The notes below the pieces were generated by a model, which saw only the letters and a list, made by a program, of their open reading frames with translations, did not search any database and was not told where the DNA came from. A DNA stretch of 64,000 nt from Siphonodentalium dalli. Taxonomy: Eukaryota > Mollusca > Scaphopoda > Gadilida > Siphonodentaliidae. Both the position numbers and the translations under genes were made by a program. Positions 53,572-64,000 of this stretch are shown one piece after another; the stretch's first letter is position 1; the number at the start of each line of letters is the position of its first letter. The stretch lies in assembly GCA_032622095.1 (NCBI GenBank), contig CP136065.1:246697474-246761473 (forward strand), written 5' to 3'.

Positions 53572-54174
53572 CAGTAATACCCCTAAATAATCGACTTAAA
53601 CCCTTTACCCAACAGAAGGGCCCTGTGCCAATGCATTCTCTTATATATGCGAGTCGACCATAGGTCGCCTCGCATATATAAGAGAATGCATTGGCTTAAC
53701 ACATTAAAAATTATAAAATTGTTAAAGAATGTAAGAAAAAATGGTAAAAAGTGTTAAAAAAAGATTTTTTTTTAGGCCAATGCATTCTCTTATATATGCG
53801 AGGCGACCTATGGTCGACTCGCATATATAAGAGGAATGCATTGGCACAGGGCATAACTGTAACTATCACAATGTGGTCAAGGAGCCGGTTCCAATGATAT
53901 CCATATTTGTATGGTTCTATTGAGACAGACCGAAGATATTTTAGGCCTGTTTGAAGCTTTATTTGGCCGGTTTGTTGGGTAAAGGGTTAACCACAGGAGA
54001 ATTATGGGTAATTTTTTCAGGATTTAGTTGGAAATATGGCTTGTTGCCATTTATCGGAAAGCTGACCGAGAGCTTTCCGATGAATGTCAACAAGCCATAT
54101 TTCCAACTAAATCCTGAAAAACTTACCCCATAATTCTCCTGTGGTTAAGGAGTCGATTATTTAGGGCATTACTG
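53572..54174. mobile_element. TcM element carrying a nested PB-A
   Basis: TA-flanked palindrome CAGTAATACCCCTAAATAAT ... GGGCATTACTG. Its left arm is split in the CTTAACCACAG motif by a PB-A with TTAA on each side. Confidence 0.9.
53596..53990 (-). mobile_element. PB-A TTAA element nested in TcM
   Basis: TTAA at 53596-53599 and 53987-53990; two hairpins; removing it with one TTAA restores CGACTTAACCACAG of TcM. Confidence 0.92.
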
Positions 54175-54186
54175 TATGACTTCGCC

Positions 54187-54616
54187 CAAGCCTGGATATA
54201 CTGTGTCAGACATTTGCAGAATGAGGTCCCCAGAGGGTGAAATTAGTGTCAGTAAATTCCCCCTTGGTGAACCTCATACTTCCTATGCCTCAACTGCTAT
54301 GGGAGACCTAGGATCAAATGAAGTTACCTAGTTGAAGTTAGTGATGTTCACCCATCAGTCACCTCGATTATGCAATTTATATCCCGAAAATTAGGGATAT
54401 TTATAAACTGAACAGAAGGAAAAAAAATTACTTAAAACAATGCTAATTTGAGACTATAGATACTTCCCAGAAGATGAGGCCAAAGCAGAATGAAGTCCCC
54501 CCCCCCCCCCCCCGAGGATGAATTTAATGATGCTACACCACACATTTGGCTAGCATCACCAAATTCACCCTCTGGGGACTCATTCTATAAATGCAGACAC
54601 ACTATATCCACGCATG
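54187..54616. mobile_element. FB foldback element
   Basis: CAAGCCTGGATATACTGTGT to CACTATATCCACGCATG; both arms are partly deleted. An 18-bp C-run replaces the CCCCAGAGGG motif near 54497. Confidence 0.8.
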
Positions 54617-55353
54617 CTCTTGTTTCACATCAGTGTTATTTTGTTTTATCAGTAATTTTCAGAAGTGCTATCTTAGGTTTCCATTGAAAAAATAACCCTG
54701 TTAAATCTTCTGGACTTCATCGCTTGGAACATTTGCCTTATCGTGCTGTAAAGTGGCTTGGGGGAGCATAAACCCCAATCATGAATGTCACATTAAGTTT
54801 ATGTCAATTCATTACAAATTAATAGTATTTCATCTGTTAGATTCACAGAGGTCAAGAGAAAACTTCGCAATTTTTACAGGAGAGTATAAAAATGTATTAT
54901 TTCAAATTAAAATTTATGCGACTAAATGTGTTCTGTGCCAGGTTATGTATCCTGTTTTAGAGAGCAGTGTTCCTAGATATAGAATAGAATTTTCTTGTTA
55001 TTTGTCACAAAATATAGATTATATGTCCGCATTCCAAATGGTGAAAATATCTTGGCATACGATTGCACAATCAATTCTTGCTAAATCTCAGTTACGATCT
55101 CTTTGAATCTCACCAATGTTTTGTTTTAAAACCATAATTTAAACCACATTTTGCTGTAAATACTTTTAATATGATATGTGCCTTAAGATCTATCTCTTTT
55201 TGTTTGATTAGAAAACAAAAAATTCCTTAACTGAACATGTAGCCTAAAACGGGTCAGATGTAGCTTTAATTATGTCAGCAGTAGGGACCTGCGATTCAGC
55301 ACATTTCCGGATTTCGAAATCTGATATCGAATCGGAGTCAAATGTCATGTAAA
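54617..55353. other. Non-coding stretch; one unassigned 117-aa frame
   Basis: The frame at 54753-55106 is not repetitive and is longer than chance neighbours, but it matches no family I recognise. The AT-rich setting and absence of splice or start context argue against a gene. Confidence 0.35.
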
Positions 55354-55496
55354 GAATGACTGAAAGATCCATTGGGGTCATTGAGTTTGACCTGCAGAGT
55401 AATTAAACAAATTGTGTGAAAGGATTCACACAAAACTTTGTTTAACTACTCTGCCGGTTAGAACCAATTGACCCTAATGGGATCTTCCATTCATTC
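55354..55496. mobile_element. 143-bp foldback element
   Basis: GAATGACTGAAAGATCCATT at the left pairs with AATGGGATCTTCCATTCATT at the right; centre TGTGTGAAAGGATTCACACA. Confidence 0.7.
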
Positions 55497-56254
55497 ATTA
55501 TAATCATACACCAGTATATTCACTGTCTTCACTGCAAATATAACTGAATATTTCCTGAAATATCTGTATATGATTTTTGCAATATTAAAAGAGTTATTTC
55601 ATATCGCAAACACAAATGAGCCCAAAATAAAATTAGGATTTCAATGGCCTCCTTTTTCAAATATCTACTTCCTGTATTCTTTTTACCAGCGTCAAAACAG
55701 CTGATTGGAAAACCCAACAACTCTGCATATTTAAATTTAACAACACGCAGTGAGCTCCTGTTTGGCTTGAAGGGACGTACATGGTTCATTAATTTTTATG
55801 AAGTGTTCACTTCAGTTATTGGTTTATGAACCTCGGAACATTCATGTAAACCTTATGGCAATTTGTACTGATTCTTATGGTGCAAATGAAGTGGGTGATT
55901 GTGTGATTATATTGAATTGAATCAGCCACCAGTGCATAACATATAGATCATTAAAAGTCAACAAATATACCGCAAAATTCACAACAATGTCTCAAATGAT
56001 GGGGACAAGTTGGATATATGGTATGGAGGTATGGTGTCGACTCTGACGATATCAAAATCTAATCATATCTTCAATATTCGCAGGCCCTAGTCACCAGAAA
56101 TACAAATATTATAATGGAATATTCTAATTTCCTGATGTAAGTGAGTGATATTTGTAACCAATCATTTTATTTTTACAGATCTTCACAATTTTGAGAAACC
56201 TACACAGCGTTTTATGTCTGAGATGAGTTAGGTGTATGATCATATCTCCTTCAG

Positions 56255-56500
56255 ATACATAGACATTACCACCCATAGGGAGCCTCACACAAACGTGAAC
56301 AGATAACAATCAGTAATACATGCTACTACATGTATGAGGCTCCCTGCAGGATAACATAATCATGTCCTTTAGTTACCCCATAGATATTACCACGCATAGG
56401 GAGCCTCACGCAGATGACAGTCAGCGATACATGCTACTACATGAATGAGGCTCCTTGCAGGATAATGTAATATGTCCTTTGGGTACCACTTATGGGAACC
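56255..56500 (+). repeat. ~125-bp tandem duplication with GAGGCTCCCT hairpins
   Basis: CATAGGGAGCCTCACRCA, then ATACATGCTACTACATG, then TGAGGCTCCYTGCAGGATAA occurs twice. Each copy can fold through AGGGAGCCTCA/TGAGGCTCCCT. Confidence 0.8.
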
Positions 56501-56553
56501 ATCACACAGACAGAACACAAGAGTGTCATCTGTTCTCATTATGGTCTTTCCAG

Positions 56554-56652
56554 GCGGCGGGTGAAGTGAATAAAGCATCCAATCGCACTTATCCGATTTA
56601 CGCAGCAATGGTGAAGTCTGTGTCCAAAACTGTCTTTAGCGAATTATGCTGA
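56554..56652 (+). CDS. Possible terminal exon of an unidentified gene
   Basis: The acceptor ATGGTCTTTCCAG ends at 56553. An open frame of 32 codons follows (AAGEVNKASNRTYPIYAAMV then KSVSKTVFSELC) with stop TGA at 56650-56652. AATAAA signals at 56688-56693 and 56703-56708 sit where a short 3' UTR would end. Base composition is more gene-like than the flanks. No family was recognised and no upstream exon was found, so the frame could be chance. Confidence 0.4.
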   Translation, partial: AAGEVNKASNRTYPIYAAMVKSVSKTVFSELC

Positions 56653-57436
56653 TTTCCAGGAAATTACGTTGCACTTTATCACTTTGTAATAAATGGGAAT
56701 AAAATAAAGTAACACCATTTAAGACTCATTTGAGTTTTTAAAAAACACGAGCTTTAGGCTATCTAGTAGCCTTTATCAAGTATGAAGTGCACTTTATCTA
56801 TAATGTAAAATCTCATAATTGAATTATTCCTTCATTAGAATTACCTCCCTTGGTCATATTTGAACAGTTGATACATCTACTTACTTGAATGACTCTTCTT
56901 ACATCTTTGTCATTTTATGTCAATGCAAATGATGAAATCACAGTTAATCGCTCCACCATTGCTTGCATGTTGCCGCTAACTTAGAATATTTATCTATTTT
57001 AGTGGCTGAATTGCTGGCAAATTGTGCAATTCATGGGATTAGGTCAAGGTCTGCAAGCTCTCAGCGAGTTATAATTTGGTAGATTCATAATTTGGTAGAT
57101 TCGCATGGAATTCTTGTGCCGCATGCTGTGTGGAAGGATTTTTAGGTGGGTGAATTCATTAGCAATGAGTGCGTTATGTCTGAGATTTGTATAATGTTGT
57201 ATTATAAAGCAGATGTTATAAATTTTGAAATTATAACAGACATGTTACCTTGGTTACGAGATTTTGTACAGTATTCGTGATATTATGTAAAAAGTGCTGT
57301 ATATTTTTTTAGATTAATTTTTTAATGCTTGAAGAACAAAAATATTATATGAGTTAAGTTAAGACTTAAATTAAGATGGAAATCTTATTCATCCTGGAAG
57401 CGGAGTAATATATTTCTCAGGCTGAATTTCTTCCAT
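56653..57436. other. Non-coding stretch, nothing recognised
   Basis: AT-rich; the start may be 3' UTR of the preceding candidate exon. Confidence 0.4.
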
Positions 57437-58025
57437 CTAAAGGCCCACTTAATTTTCGAGTCACTGATTATTTTTTTTATAGTGCCTTTTGATATATGGT
57501 TTTATTAACAATCTATGCCATAATATATGATTAAAATACTATAATTCATCACCATTTGAAATGTATTGTCTCAAAAGATGCCAATAGAGAAATATAAAAC
57601 AGCTGAAATCATAGAAAGATTACCCCCGTTTTGACTCCCAGCATGCAACAGAATTCAAACTCAAAATGTATTTTCAATGGAAGGGGAATAACTCTATCTT
57701 TAAGATTTAGAGTTATTTCCCCCTCCATTGAAATTAATACAAGTTTAACTACAATCCAGATGAAATAAAAACACATCAGTAACTCAACAAAAAACAAAAT
57801 GTTGAGTTTATTTCACCGGATAAGTTCATAATACAATGTTTGGAGCTTCCTCTTTCAAATGGTGTATAATATGGCATAAATTTTATATAATGTGATCTGG
57901 GGGTTCGATGGTGTATAATATGGCATATATTTTATATAATGTGATCTGGGGGTTCGATGGTATATAATATGGCATATATTTTATATAATGTGATCTAGTG
58001 GTTCGAAAATTAAGTGGGCCTTTAA
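57437..58025. mobile_element. PB-D TTAA element, second full copy
   Basis: CTAA (altered target) then AGGCCCACTTAATTTTC; the right end is AATTAAGTGGGCCT then TTAA. The internal minisatellite has three ~47-bp units (GGTGTATAATATGGCATATA). Confidence 0.85.
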
Positions 58026-58239
58026 CAATCTTCCTAATTGTCCTTTGTGTCCATTGTTTTTTTCAAATCTATGCCTTAATCATTTGTTCTGATTGTTTGA
58101 TTTTCAAACAAAGTGTAAAATATGTCTTTTTGAGACCAAGATTCAAATATTTTCTTACTTTAAGTGAAAATGCTGCACTAAAATGTCCGTCAATTGCAAG
58201 GAGGGTGTGTATTAAAACAGTTTCCCAGAATTAGGAACA

Positions 58240-58300
58240 TTGTTTTTCAAGGGGAGGTGGTTCAAGGAGGTGGTTCAAGGAGGTGGTTCAAGAGGGTATT
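58240..58300 (+). repeat. 15-bp tandem repeat
   Basis: GGAGGTGGTTCAA repeated about three times. Confidence 0.85.
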
Positions 58301-58710
58301 CCAAGTCGGAGATCCACTGGCCACATCCCTGACTGGTCTGAATCTATATTTGCTGATTTGAGATAAATGGCATGGAACAAATGACAATTTACTATGTTTT
58401 AACTTGAGATTTATATTAAGTCTCTCAATGAGATATACATGTATAAAGCTTATGTATGTTACATGTAGGTGACAAGAGTCAGAAAGGAAGTATGACTGGT
58501 GCGCTCTGATAGAGACTGGGCATATTCAGTGGAATAATACACATGCTCTGTACACTTCACTGTTTATGTTTACCTCCACATATTAACTGTTTTACAGAGT
58601 TAACCTATCTCACATTTTATAGTTTACAGTGTTAACCTATATCATGTTTTATAATTTTAGTGTACATTAGTCTTAAATTTGTTTTAAATCCTTTTATTTT
58701 GTTTAAGATA

Positions 58711-58922
58711 CAGTAATGCCCTACATAATCGACTCCTTAACCACAGCAGAATTATGGGTAACTTTTCAGGATTTAGTCAGAAATATGGCTTGTTGCCATC
58801 TTCTGAAAGCTCTCGGTGAGAGCTTTCCGATGAATGGCAACAAGCCATATTTCCGACTAAATCCTGAAAAATTACCCATAATTCTTCTGTGGTTATGGAG
58901 TCGATTATTTAGGGCATTACTG
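58711..58922. mobile_element. TcM element, complete 212-bp palindrome
   Basis: CAGTAATGCCCTACATAATC to TTTAGGGCATTACTG, TA on each side (58709-58710, 58923-58924), folding at AGCTCTCGGTGAGAGCT. Confidence 0.92.
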
Positions 58923-59039
58923 TATATGTCTTAAGATGATACACAATATTAGATATAGAAAGTATTAACTCAAAAATGCACATGTCTTTCCAGTGTTTCC
59001 ATTTTTTGCAGGTATTAGGTGTCGGCCACAACAATTTTA

Positions 59040-59350
59040 TAGCCTGGTTTACGAACATTTAGGTTGAAAATAGTAGATACAGGAGGGTGAAAAAATATAT
59101 AAATAAAATTATGCATCAACAGATTCAACACCACAACAATTGACAAATATCAGAATTGTCCATGAATTTCACAAGATTTTTGAATACGATAAGTTATACA
59201 AATAAATTGAGGTAATTCTTTCTATAAAACTGTACAAATAATGGAAAAGAAAGTGAAAGTGAAAAAAAAATCTTCCATCAAATATTTTCTCCAGCACTGA
59301 GCTTCATATTTTAATCAAAAAGTTGTGGGAGGCATTCGTAAACCAGGCTA
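59040..59350. mobile_element. Terminal-inverted-repeat element, 311 bp
   Basis: Ends TAGCCTGGTTTACGAA and TTCGTAAACCAGGCTA are perfect 16-bp inverted repeats. The interior is AT-rich and non-coding; target duplication is unclear. Confidence 0.75.
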
Positions 59351-59909
59351 TTACATTGCTGTTGCCTTATGAATAATATTAGGTAACTAAGCTTTCATGG
59401 GAAATTGGTATTTGATAGTATAATTTTTATTATAAATCAAATTATTTTGCTTAAAAACTAAATCTATAATGTGAAATATAAAAAAATATATAATCTATAA
59501 TGTAAAAATCTCGACTTGGATTAGTTTCTCTTAGTTTTTAATTTCTGCACATCATTGGTATGGTAATTATACAAAGTGAAGTGGCAGTTGGAATTTTGTG
59601 ATGGACAACACCTCCCCACAATTGACACAGCTAGCTACAATCCTGTGCATAACCTTCATGGTCCACCCTTTATTTCGAGCAAATAATATTGCACACTTCA
59701 GTGTTATGTTTCATATTCTCGTGCTGGGTTATAATATTATGATAAGTCATTACTTTTTCTGTTTTTATTTCAAGTTTGAATATCTGATATTGGTCAAAAT
59801 AACAAAATTGGTATTATGTATGTCAGTGCATTGGTCATTGAAATTATGAATTGTACGCAATTGTATTGTTTTTTTTTTAAAGAAAATCATTTAAAAATAT
59901 AGATAAATG

Positions 59910-60005
59910 CACAGGCCCCTGGGGAAAATTATTAAAATACCAATATAGACTATACCAGTGTGTAGTCTAAATTGGTATTTTAGTAATTTTCCCCAGGGGC
60001 CTGTG
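59910..60005. mobile_element. 96-bp hAT-type palindromic MITE
   Basis: Almost fully palindromic: CACAGGCCCCTGGGGAAAAT ... complement, with exact 8-bp duplication GATAAATG (59902-59909, 60006-60013). Confidence 0.92.
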
Positions 60006-60309
60006 GATAAATGAGCTTAAATATCAATTTATCATATAACCAGTCGTATCCTGCTCTGGAGACTGGAGACTTGACCAATTTGCTATTTTGAATAAGCCTT
60101 CCAATAATAATTTAGATCCAATTCAAACATTCAAACAATTCAAAGGAACATAACGCACTCACACTCTGTATATTTGAAAAATAAAAAAGAATTGTAAATC
60201 AATCACCACTGAGAAGAAAACTTTAACTACCGGTATGCTGTTGTCAAATTAAAAAAAAATCCTATTAGAAATGGCAATTATATCAACAGAATTAGAGCAT
60301 ATGAATGTT

Positions 60310-60455
60310 TTAAACCTTTCAGTGCCAAGTCCGATTTTTGTATCAACCCATATTTCCTTGATAATTTTTCAAATTTATGGATTATTTTGAAATTTGAAAA
60401 ATGATCAAGGAAATATGGGTTGATACAAAAATGGACTTGGCACTGAAAGGGTTAA
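60310..60455. mobile_element. PB-C palindrome without hairpin core
   Basis: TTAA at both ends; ends ACCTTTCAGTGCCAAGTCCG and CTTGGCACTGAAAGGG. Same arms as 9710-9992, but much shorter. Confidence 0.9.
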
Positions 60456-60657
60456 ATTCTTATCTTCAATGGAGTAGATACACCCCTCCACCCCACCCCC
60501 CTGATGCTATATGACTATGCAGAATCAGAATTAAATGGTATACATGACACTATGACACCGATAACATACACGTTTAATATTTTATAATTTTTTTGTAGAA
60601 AAATATTTTAATAATGTTTTTTTAATTTGTGGTGTATTTTATGTATTATCTTGCATG

Positions 60658-60858
60658 TCATTAAATGAGTCGTTTACTCCGCCAATCACTCGTTCTCTCA
60701 CCCCGATGGGCCTCTGTTTACATACAGGGATGTGGCTAGAGGGTCATTAAATGAGTCGTTTACTCCGCCAATCACTCGCTCTCTCACCCTCGATGGGCCT
60801 CTGTTTTCTTCTGCTAAATTGTTGTTGAGACATACAGGGATGTGGCTAGAGGGTCTTT
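60658..60858 (+). repeat. ~90-bp tandem duplication
   Basis: TCATTAAATGAGTCGTTTAC ... GATGGGCCTCTGTTT ... ACATACAGGGATGTGGCTAG occurs twice; the second copy has an extra TTCTGCTAAATTGTTG stretch. Confidence 0.88.
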
Positions 60859-60859
60859 G

Positions 60860-61292
60860 TTAACCCTATCATGATGGGAGCTGCGCTGGCACAACAATAA
60901 AGACCCTGTGCCAATGCAGTTGACCATAGGTCGCCTCGCATATATGAGAGAATGCATTGGCCCAACAATTTTTTATAAATTTTTCTTACATCCTTTTAAC
61001 AATTTTTATTATAAATTTTTCTTACATTCCTTATCAATTTTTATTATTTTTTCTTACATTCCTTATCAATTTTTATCATTTTTTTCTTACGTTCTCAGTG
61101 ACGTTCTTTTACAATTTTTATCATTTTTTATCATTATTTCTTACATTCTTTTCACAATTTTTTATCATTTTATTTTCATTTTTTCTAACATTTTCTTACA
61201 AAAAATAATATAAATTTGTTAGGCCAATGCATTCTCTTATATATGCAAAAAATTTGCAAAATTTCAGGAAGCTCCAGACATGAACGGGTTAA
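60860..61292. mobile_element. PB-B element with T-rich internal expansion
   Basis: TTAA at 60860-60863 and 61289-61292; GGAGCTGCGCTGGCACAACA left, AGGAAGCTCCAGACATGAAC right. Between partial hairpins lies a ~230-bp tract of TTTTTCTTACATTC-type repeats giving hydrophobic chance frames. Confidence 0.82.
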
Positions 61293-62007
61293 GTTAATCA
61301 ACTCTAACTTTGAATTTCCCAACTACAAATTAAGGACCAAAATTCCCAACTTGAAGAGATATAATCAAATTTTATTGGTATATAATCCAATAACTAGTTT
61401 ATTTTGACATAACACAACATAAATGAACAAATATTTATAGCATTGTGATAAATAGATTACTCTTGCTATTTCCACTTTTATATGTTCAACTTTTTTATCC
61501 AATTTATAATTGCCTTTGTATATATCTTTTATGAGCAATTAGTGAGGTGTATCCTTGATTTTTTTCTAATATTAATAATTATAAAGTAATTTGCAGTCCT
61601 TTTAAATACTTGAAAGTGTATAAACATTTAGTTTGAATAGTCTCCATGATGGAGCACCAATATAATTGTTGGAAAATGGTCGAAATCATTTTTACCATTA
61701 TTTATATTGGCCCTAGGTTTAGAATGTTTGTTGTATGATTTAGGATCAATGAATGAACAAACAATAAACAGAATTAGATATAGAGAGAGAGAGATAGAGA
61801 TATGTGATCTTCATGTATTGAGGCTGTGTTCTCTATCACTAAATACAAGAGGGACTTCTATGTGCCTTTTATTATTTTCACGCCCTCAAATCAAGGACTG
61901 TATGTATGCCCTTTTATTATTTTCAAGCCCCCAGCCCTCCAATCAAGGAACTGATTATATACTTAAACTTTAATAGCTATTGAAGAACCTCATGCTCTGA
62001 TATCTAT
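61293..62007. other. Non-coding stretch, nothing recognised
   Basis: Contains a short GA-rich run near 61784 and two CCTTTTATTATTTTCA copies near 61866-61925. No gene recognised. Confidence 0.4.
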
Positions 62008-62085
62008 ACTAATAATGCCTTAAATAATCGAATCCTTAACCACAGCAGAATTGTTGGTAATTTTTCAGGATTTAGTCGGAAAATT
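62008..62085. mobile_element. TcM left-arm fragment
   Basis: TAATGCCTTAAATAATCGAA to GGATTTAGTCGGAAA; the rest is missing. Confidence 0.75.
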
Positions 62086-62289
62086 GGTACAGATGGGTCA
62101 CCTGACCAGGAGTAAAATGACACGGGTACTATCACAGGATAGGTGCTGTTGATCTCAAATGACTTAAGAGGCACTAATAATTAGCAATAAAGAGCGTTTC
62201 TTATCAACTTAAAAGATAGATGTAACTTTATCCAGAGAGTCATGCAATAGGTGCTGTTTACCCCAGATGATTAATAATTATTTTAAATG

Positions 62290-62356
62290 ACTTGGAATTG
62301 CCACTAATAAATTACGCATTCTTCACCCCAGCAACGCCGGGTACCCCAGCTAGTAA
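62290..62356 (-). repeat. Possible retroelement end (ACCCGGCGTTGCTGGGG motif)
   Basis: On the minus strand it reads CTAGCTGGGGTACCCGGCGT then TGCTGGGGTGAAG, a motif type common at ends of dispersed invertebrate retroelements. Class is uncertain. Confidence 0.35.
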
Positions 62357-62953
62357 AATATAATTCCATAGTGTTTCATTTACAGTATAACATATTGGCA
62401 TATTTACAGTGTGTCCACAGCATAACATTTTGGCATATTTACAGTGTATTTAAACTAAATATCATTTGAAACTAGCTCAACCTATATCTCTTATAACATT
62501 TAAAGTGATGTGAAACACTCAGGTAGGGTGATAAAATAGAAACGGAGCATAATTTTGTTCAAAAGTAGTATTTTTTACAAATTGACAACACACACCGTCA
62601 TTCTTATATATTAATTAAATTCAGTGACTCGATGGTGTGATCATTTTCATTAGTTTATCGCTGATAGATGCGTCCCGAATCCAGTAGTAAATATTTACAA
62701 TTGAGCGTAGAATGGTGTGGTCAATTTGCTTCAGATTTTCGGTGATGTTGGTAGCGTGTTACATTCCTTCAGTTGGCATAGCACCTGAATACTGACTTGT
62801 CAGTTTCATGCACCTGAACAAGTACATAATATGTCTTTAATATAGATATTTAAGAAATATATATTTTCAAATGATATATAGGGGGTGACCTATATACACA
62901 ACATAAAGCAGGCTTCATGGCTTACACTTAACATTTATACATTATCCATATCT
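62357..62953. other. Non-coding stretch, nothing recognised
   Basis: A short ACATATTGGCATATTTACAG / ACATTTTGGCATATTTACAG direct repeat near 62390-62445 only. Confidence 0.4.
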
Positions 62954-63224
62954 TTAACCCTTTCATGAGGTTTATGGCAGGAGCTTCGTTGGTGCAGCAT
63001 TAATTACCCTGTGATTCTCTTATATAAGTCATCTCCCATGGGGAGCCTTGCATATATAAGAGAATGCACTGGCTTACAGGGTCAATGTAAATATTGTTAG
63101 ACCAATGTATTCTCTTAAATATAGGAGCCTAGGAGGCTCCTGTGGGAGACTCACATATATAAGAGAATGCATTGGCACAGGGTTTTTGCAAAATTTCAGG
63201 AAGCTCCGGTCATGGAATGGTTAA
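62954..63224. mobile_element. PB-B TTAA element
   Basis: TTAA at 62954-62957 and 63221-63224; GGAGCTTCGTTGGTGCAGCA left, AGGAAGCTCCGGTCATGGAA right; two decayed hairpins. Confidence 0.85.
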
Positions 63225-63313
63225 TAATGCCAGATGTGATTTGACACAATAAAACTACTCATTGTACATTGTGTATGCCAAACAAATTATTAGATAAAAC
63301 TTATCAGTGTGAG

Positions 63314-63378
63314 CAAGCCTGAATATAGTGTGTCTGACATTTGCAGAATGAGGTCCCCAGAAGGTGAATTTAGTGAAC
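63314..63378. mobile_element. FB left-end fragment
   Basis: CAAGCCTGAATATAGTGTGT and GAGGTCCCCAGAAGGTGAAT, then truncated. Confidence 0.75.
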
Positions 63379-63415
63379 TACATTCTCACACCATATCATC
63401 ATCATTTAACCCTTT

Positions 63416-63804
63416 ACCCAACAAACTGGCCAAAACCGGCCAAATAAAGCTTCAACAGCCTAAAATATCTTCGGTCTGTCTCAATAGAACCATACAAATA
63501 TTGATATCATTGGAACCGGCTCCTTGACCACATTGTGATAGTTATAGTTATGCCCTGTGCCAATGCATTCTCTTATATATGCGAGTCGACCATAGGTCGC
63601 CTCGCATATATAAGAGAATGCATTGGCCTAAAAAAAATCTTTTTTTAACACTTATTACAATTTTTCTTACATTCTTTAACAATTTTATAATTTTTAATGT
63701 GTTAAGCCGATGCATTCTCTTATATATGCGAGGCGACCTATGGTCGACTCGCATATATAAGAGAATGCATTGGCACAGGGCCTTTCTGTTGGGTAAAGGG
63801 TTAA
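63416..63804 (+). mobile_element. PB-A TTAA element, complete
   Basis: TTAA at 63416-63419 and 63801-63804; canonical ends; two intact hairpins with a T-rich spacer. Confidence 0.92.
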
Positions 63805-64000
63805 TGTTGGAACGAGTCACATATGACACATGATATACCATATATGGAATCAATAGAACATACCATGAATACCTACTCTGGCTACGCCCGAAGAGATCAT
63901 ATTCCACCCGTTCAAAACATGGGAACTTTTTTATGTTGTATATGATGGGGAATTTTATAACATTGAACAAACAACGCTGGGAATGTATTTGTACTTGTTC

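Noticed and set aside
60908-61213. 101-aa and 83-aa hydrophobic frames resembling membrane proteins
   Set aside because: T-rich simple repeat inside a PB-B element; phenylalanine/leucine-rich by composition only.
63548-63970. Recurring small frames reading RVDHRSPRIYKRMHW
   Set aside because: They are the TTAA-element hairpin translated; they occur on both strands of nearly every copy.

Overview
The window is eukaryotic nuclear DNA: AT-rich, gene-poor, with GT-AG introns and dense transposon debris. No bacterial gene, operon, CRISPR array or rRNA is visible. The organism is probably a mollusc, most likely a bivalve. That is an inference from 'pearl'-like Helitron/Helentron elements (terminal hairpin, tetranucleotide microsatellite, ~150-bp tandem core), an architecture known from bivalves. 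The species cannot be named from the sequence.

The one clear host gene is the 3' part of a multi-exon SLC7 (LAT/y+LAT-type) amino-acid transporter light chain on the + strand. Its six exons are 30001-30124, 31820-31923, 34237-34333, 36587-36736, 37873-38050 and 44314-44390. All have canonical splice sites and their phases join exactly, ending in a stop. Upstream exons were not found. A degenerate second copy of exon 2 and a partial second copy of exon 5 sit in the introns. A possible terminal exon of a second, unidentified gene lies at 56554-56652, and a dead reverse-transcriptase fragment lies at 29546-29752 (minus).

Everything else that can be explained is repeats. In order: HelA element (1-1392); satellite split by a hAT element with an 8-bp duplication (2751-7140); a second hAT relic (7679-8615); nested TTAA elements (9515-10029); a 69/65-bp minisatellite with duplicated flanks (10901-14340); a foldback element (14410-14664); TTAA elements and a second HelA (15442-20128); a 24-bp minisatellite of about 160 units split by HelB (20766-27385); a 30-bp minisatellite (27992-28500); then the SLC7 locus, whose introns are full of elements (30001-44390); then a mosaic of the same families to the end.

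Family names used here: HelA and HelB (Helentron-like, with inverted repeats, hairpins and tandem cores); FB (foldback, 8-bp duplications, hAT-like); PB-A, PB-B and PB-C (TTAA-flanked elements with different ends but the same internal hairpin); PB-D and PB-E (other TTAA foldbacks); TcM (TA-flanked palindrome starting CAGTAATGCCCTAA). No autonomous transposase was recognised for any of them. The most informative signals are the matched architecture of HelA and HelB, the shared hairpin and nested insertions of the TTAA families, an empty/occupied insertion-site pair at 52.3 kb, and the duplicated exons of the SLC7 gene.
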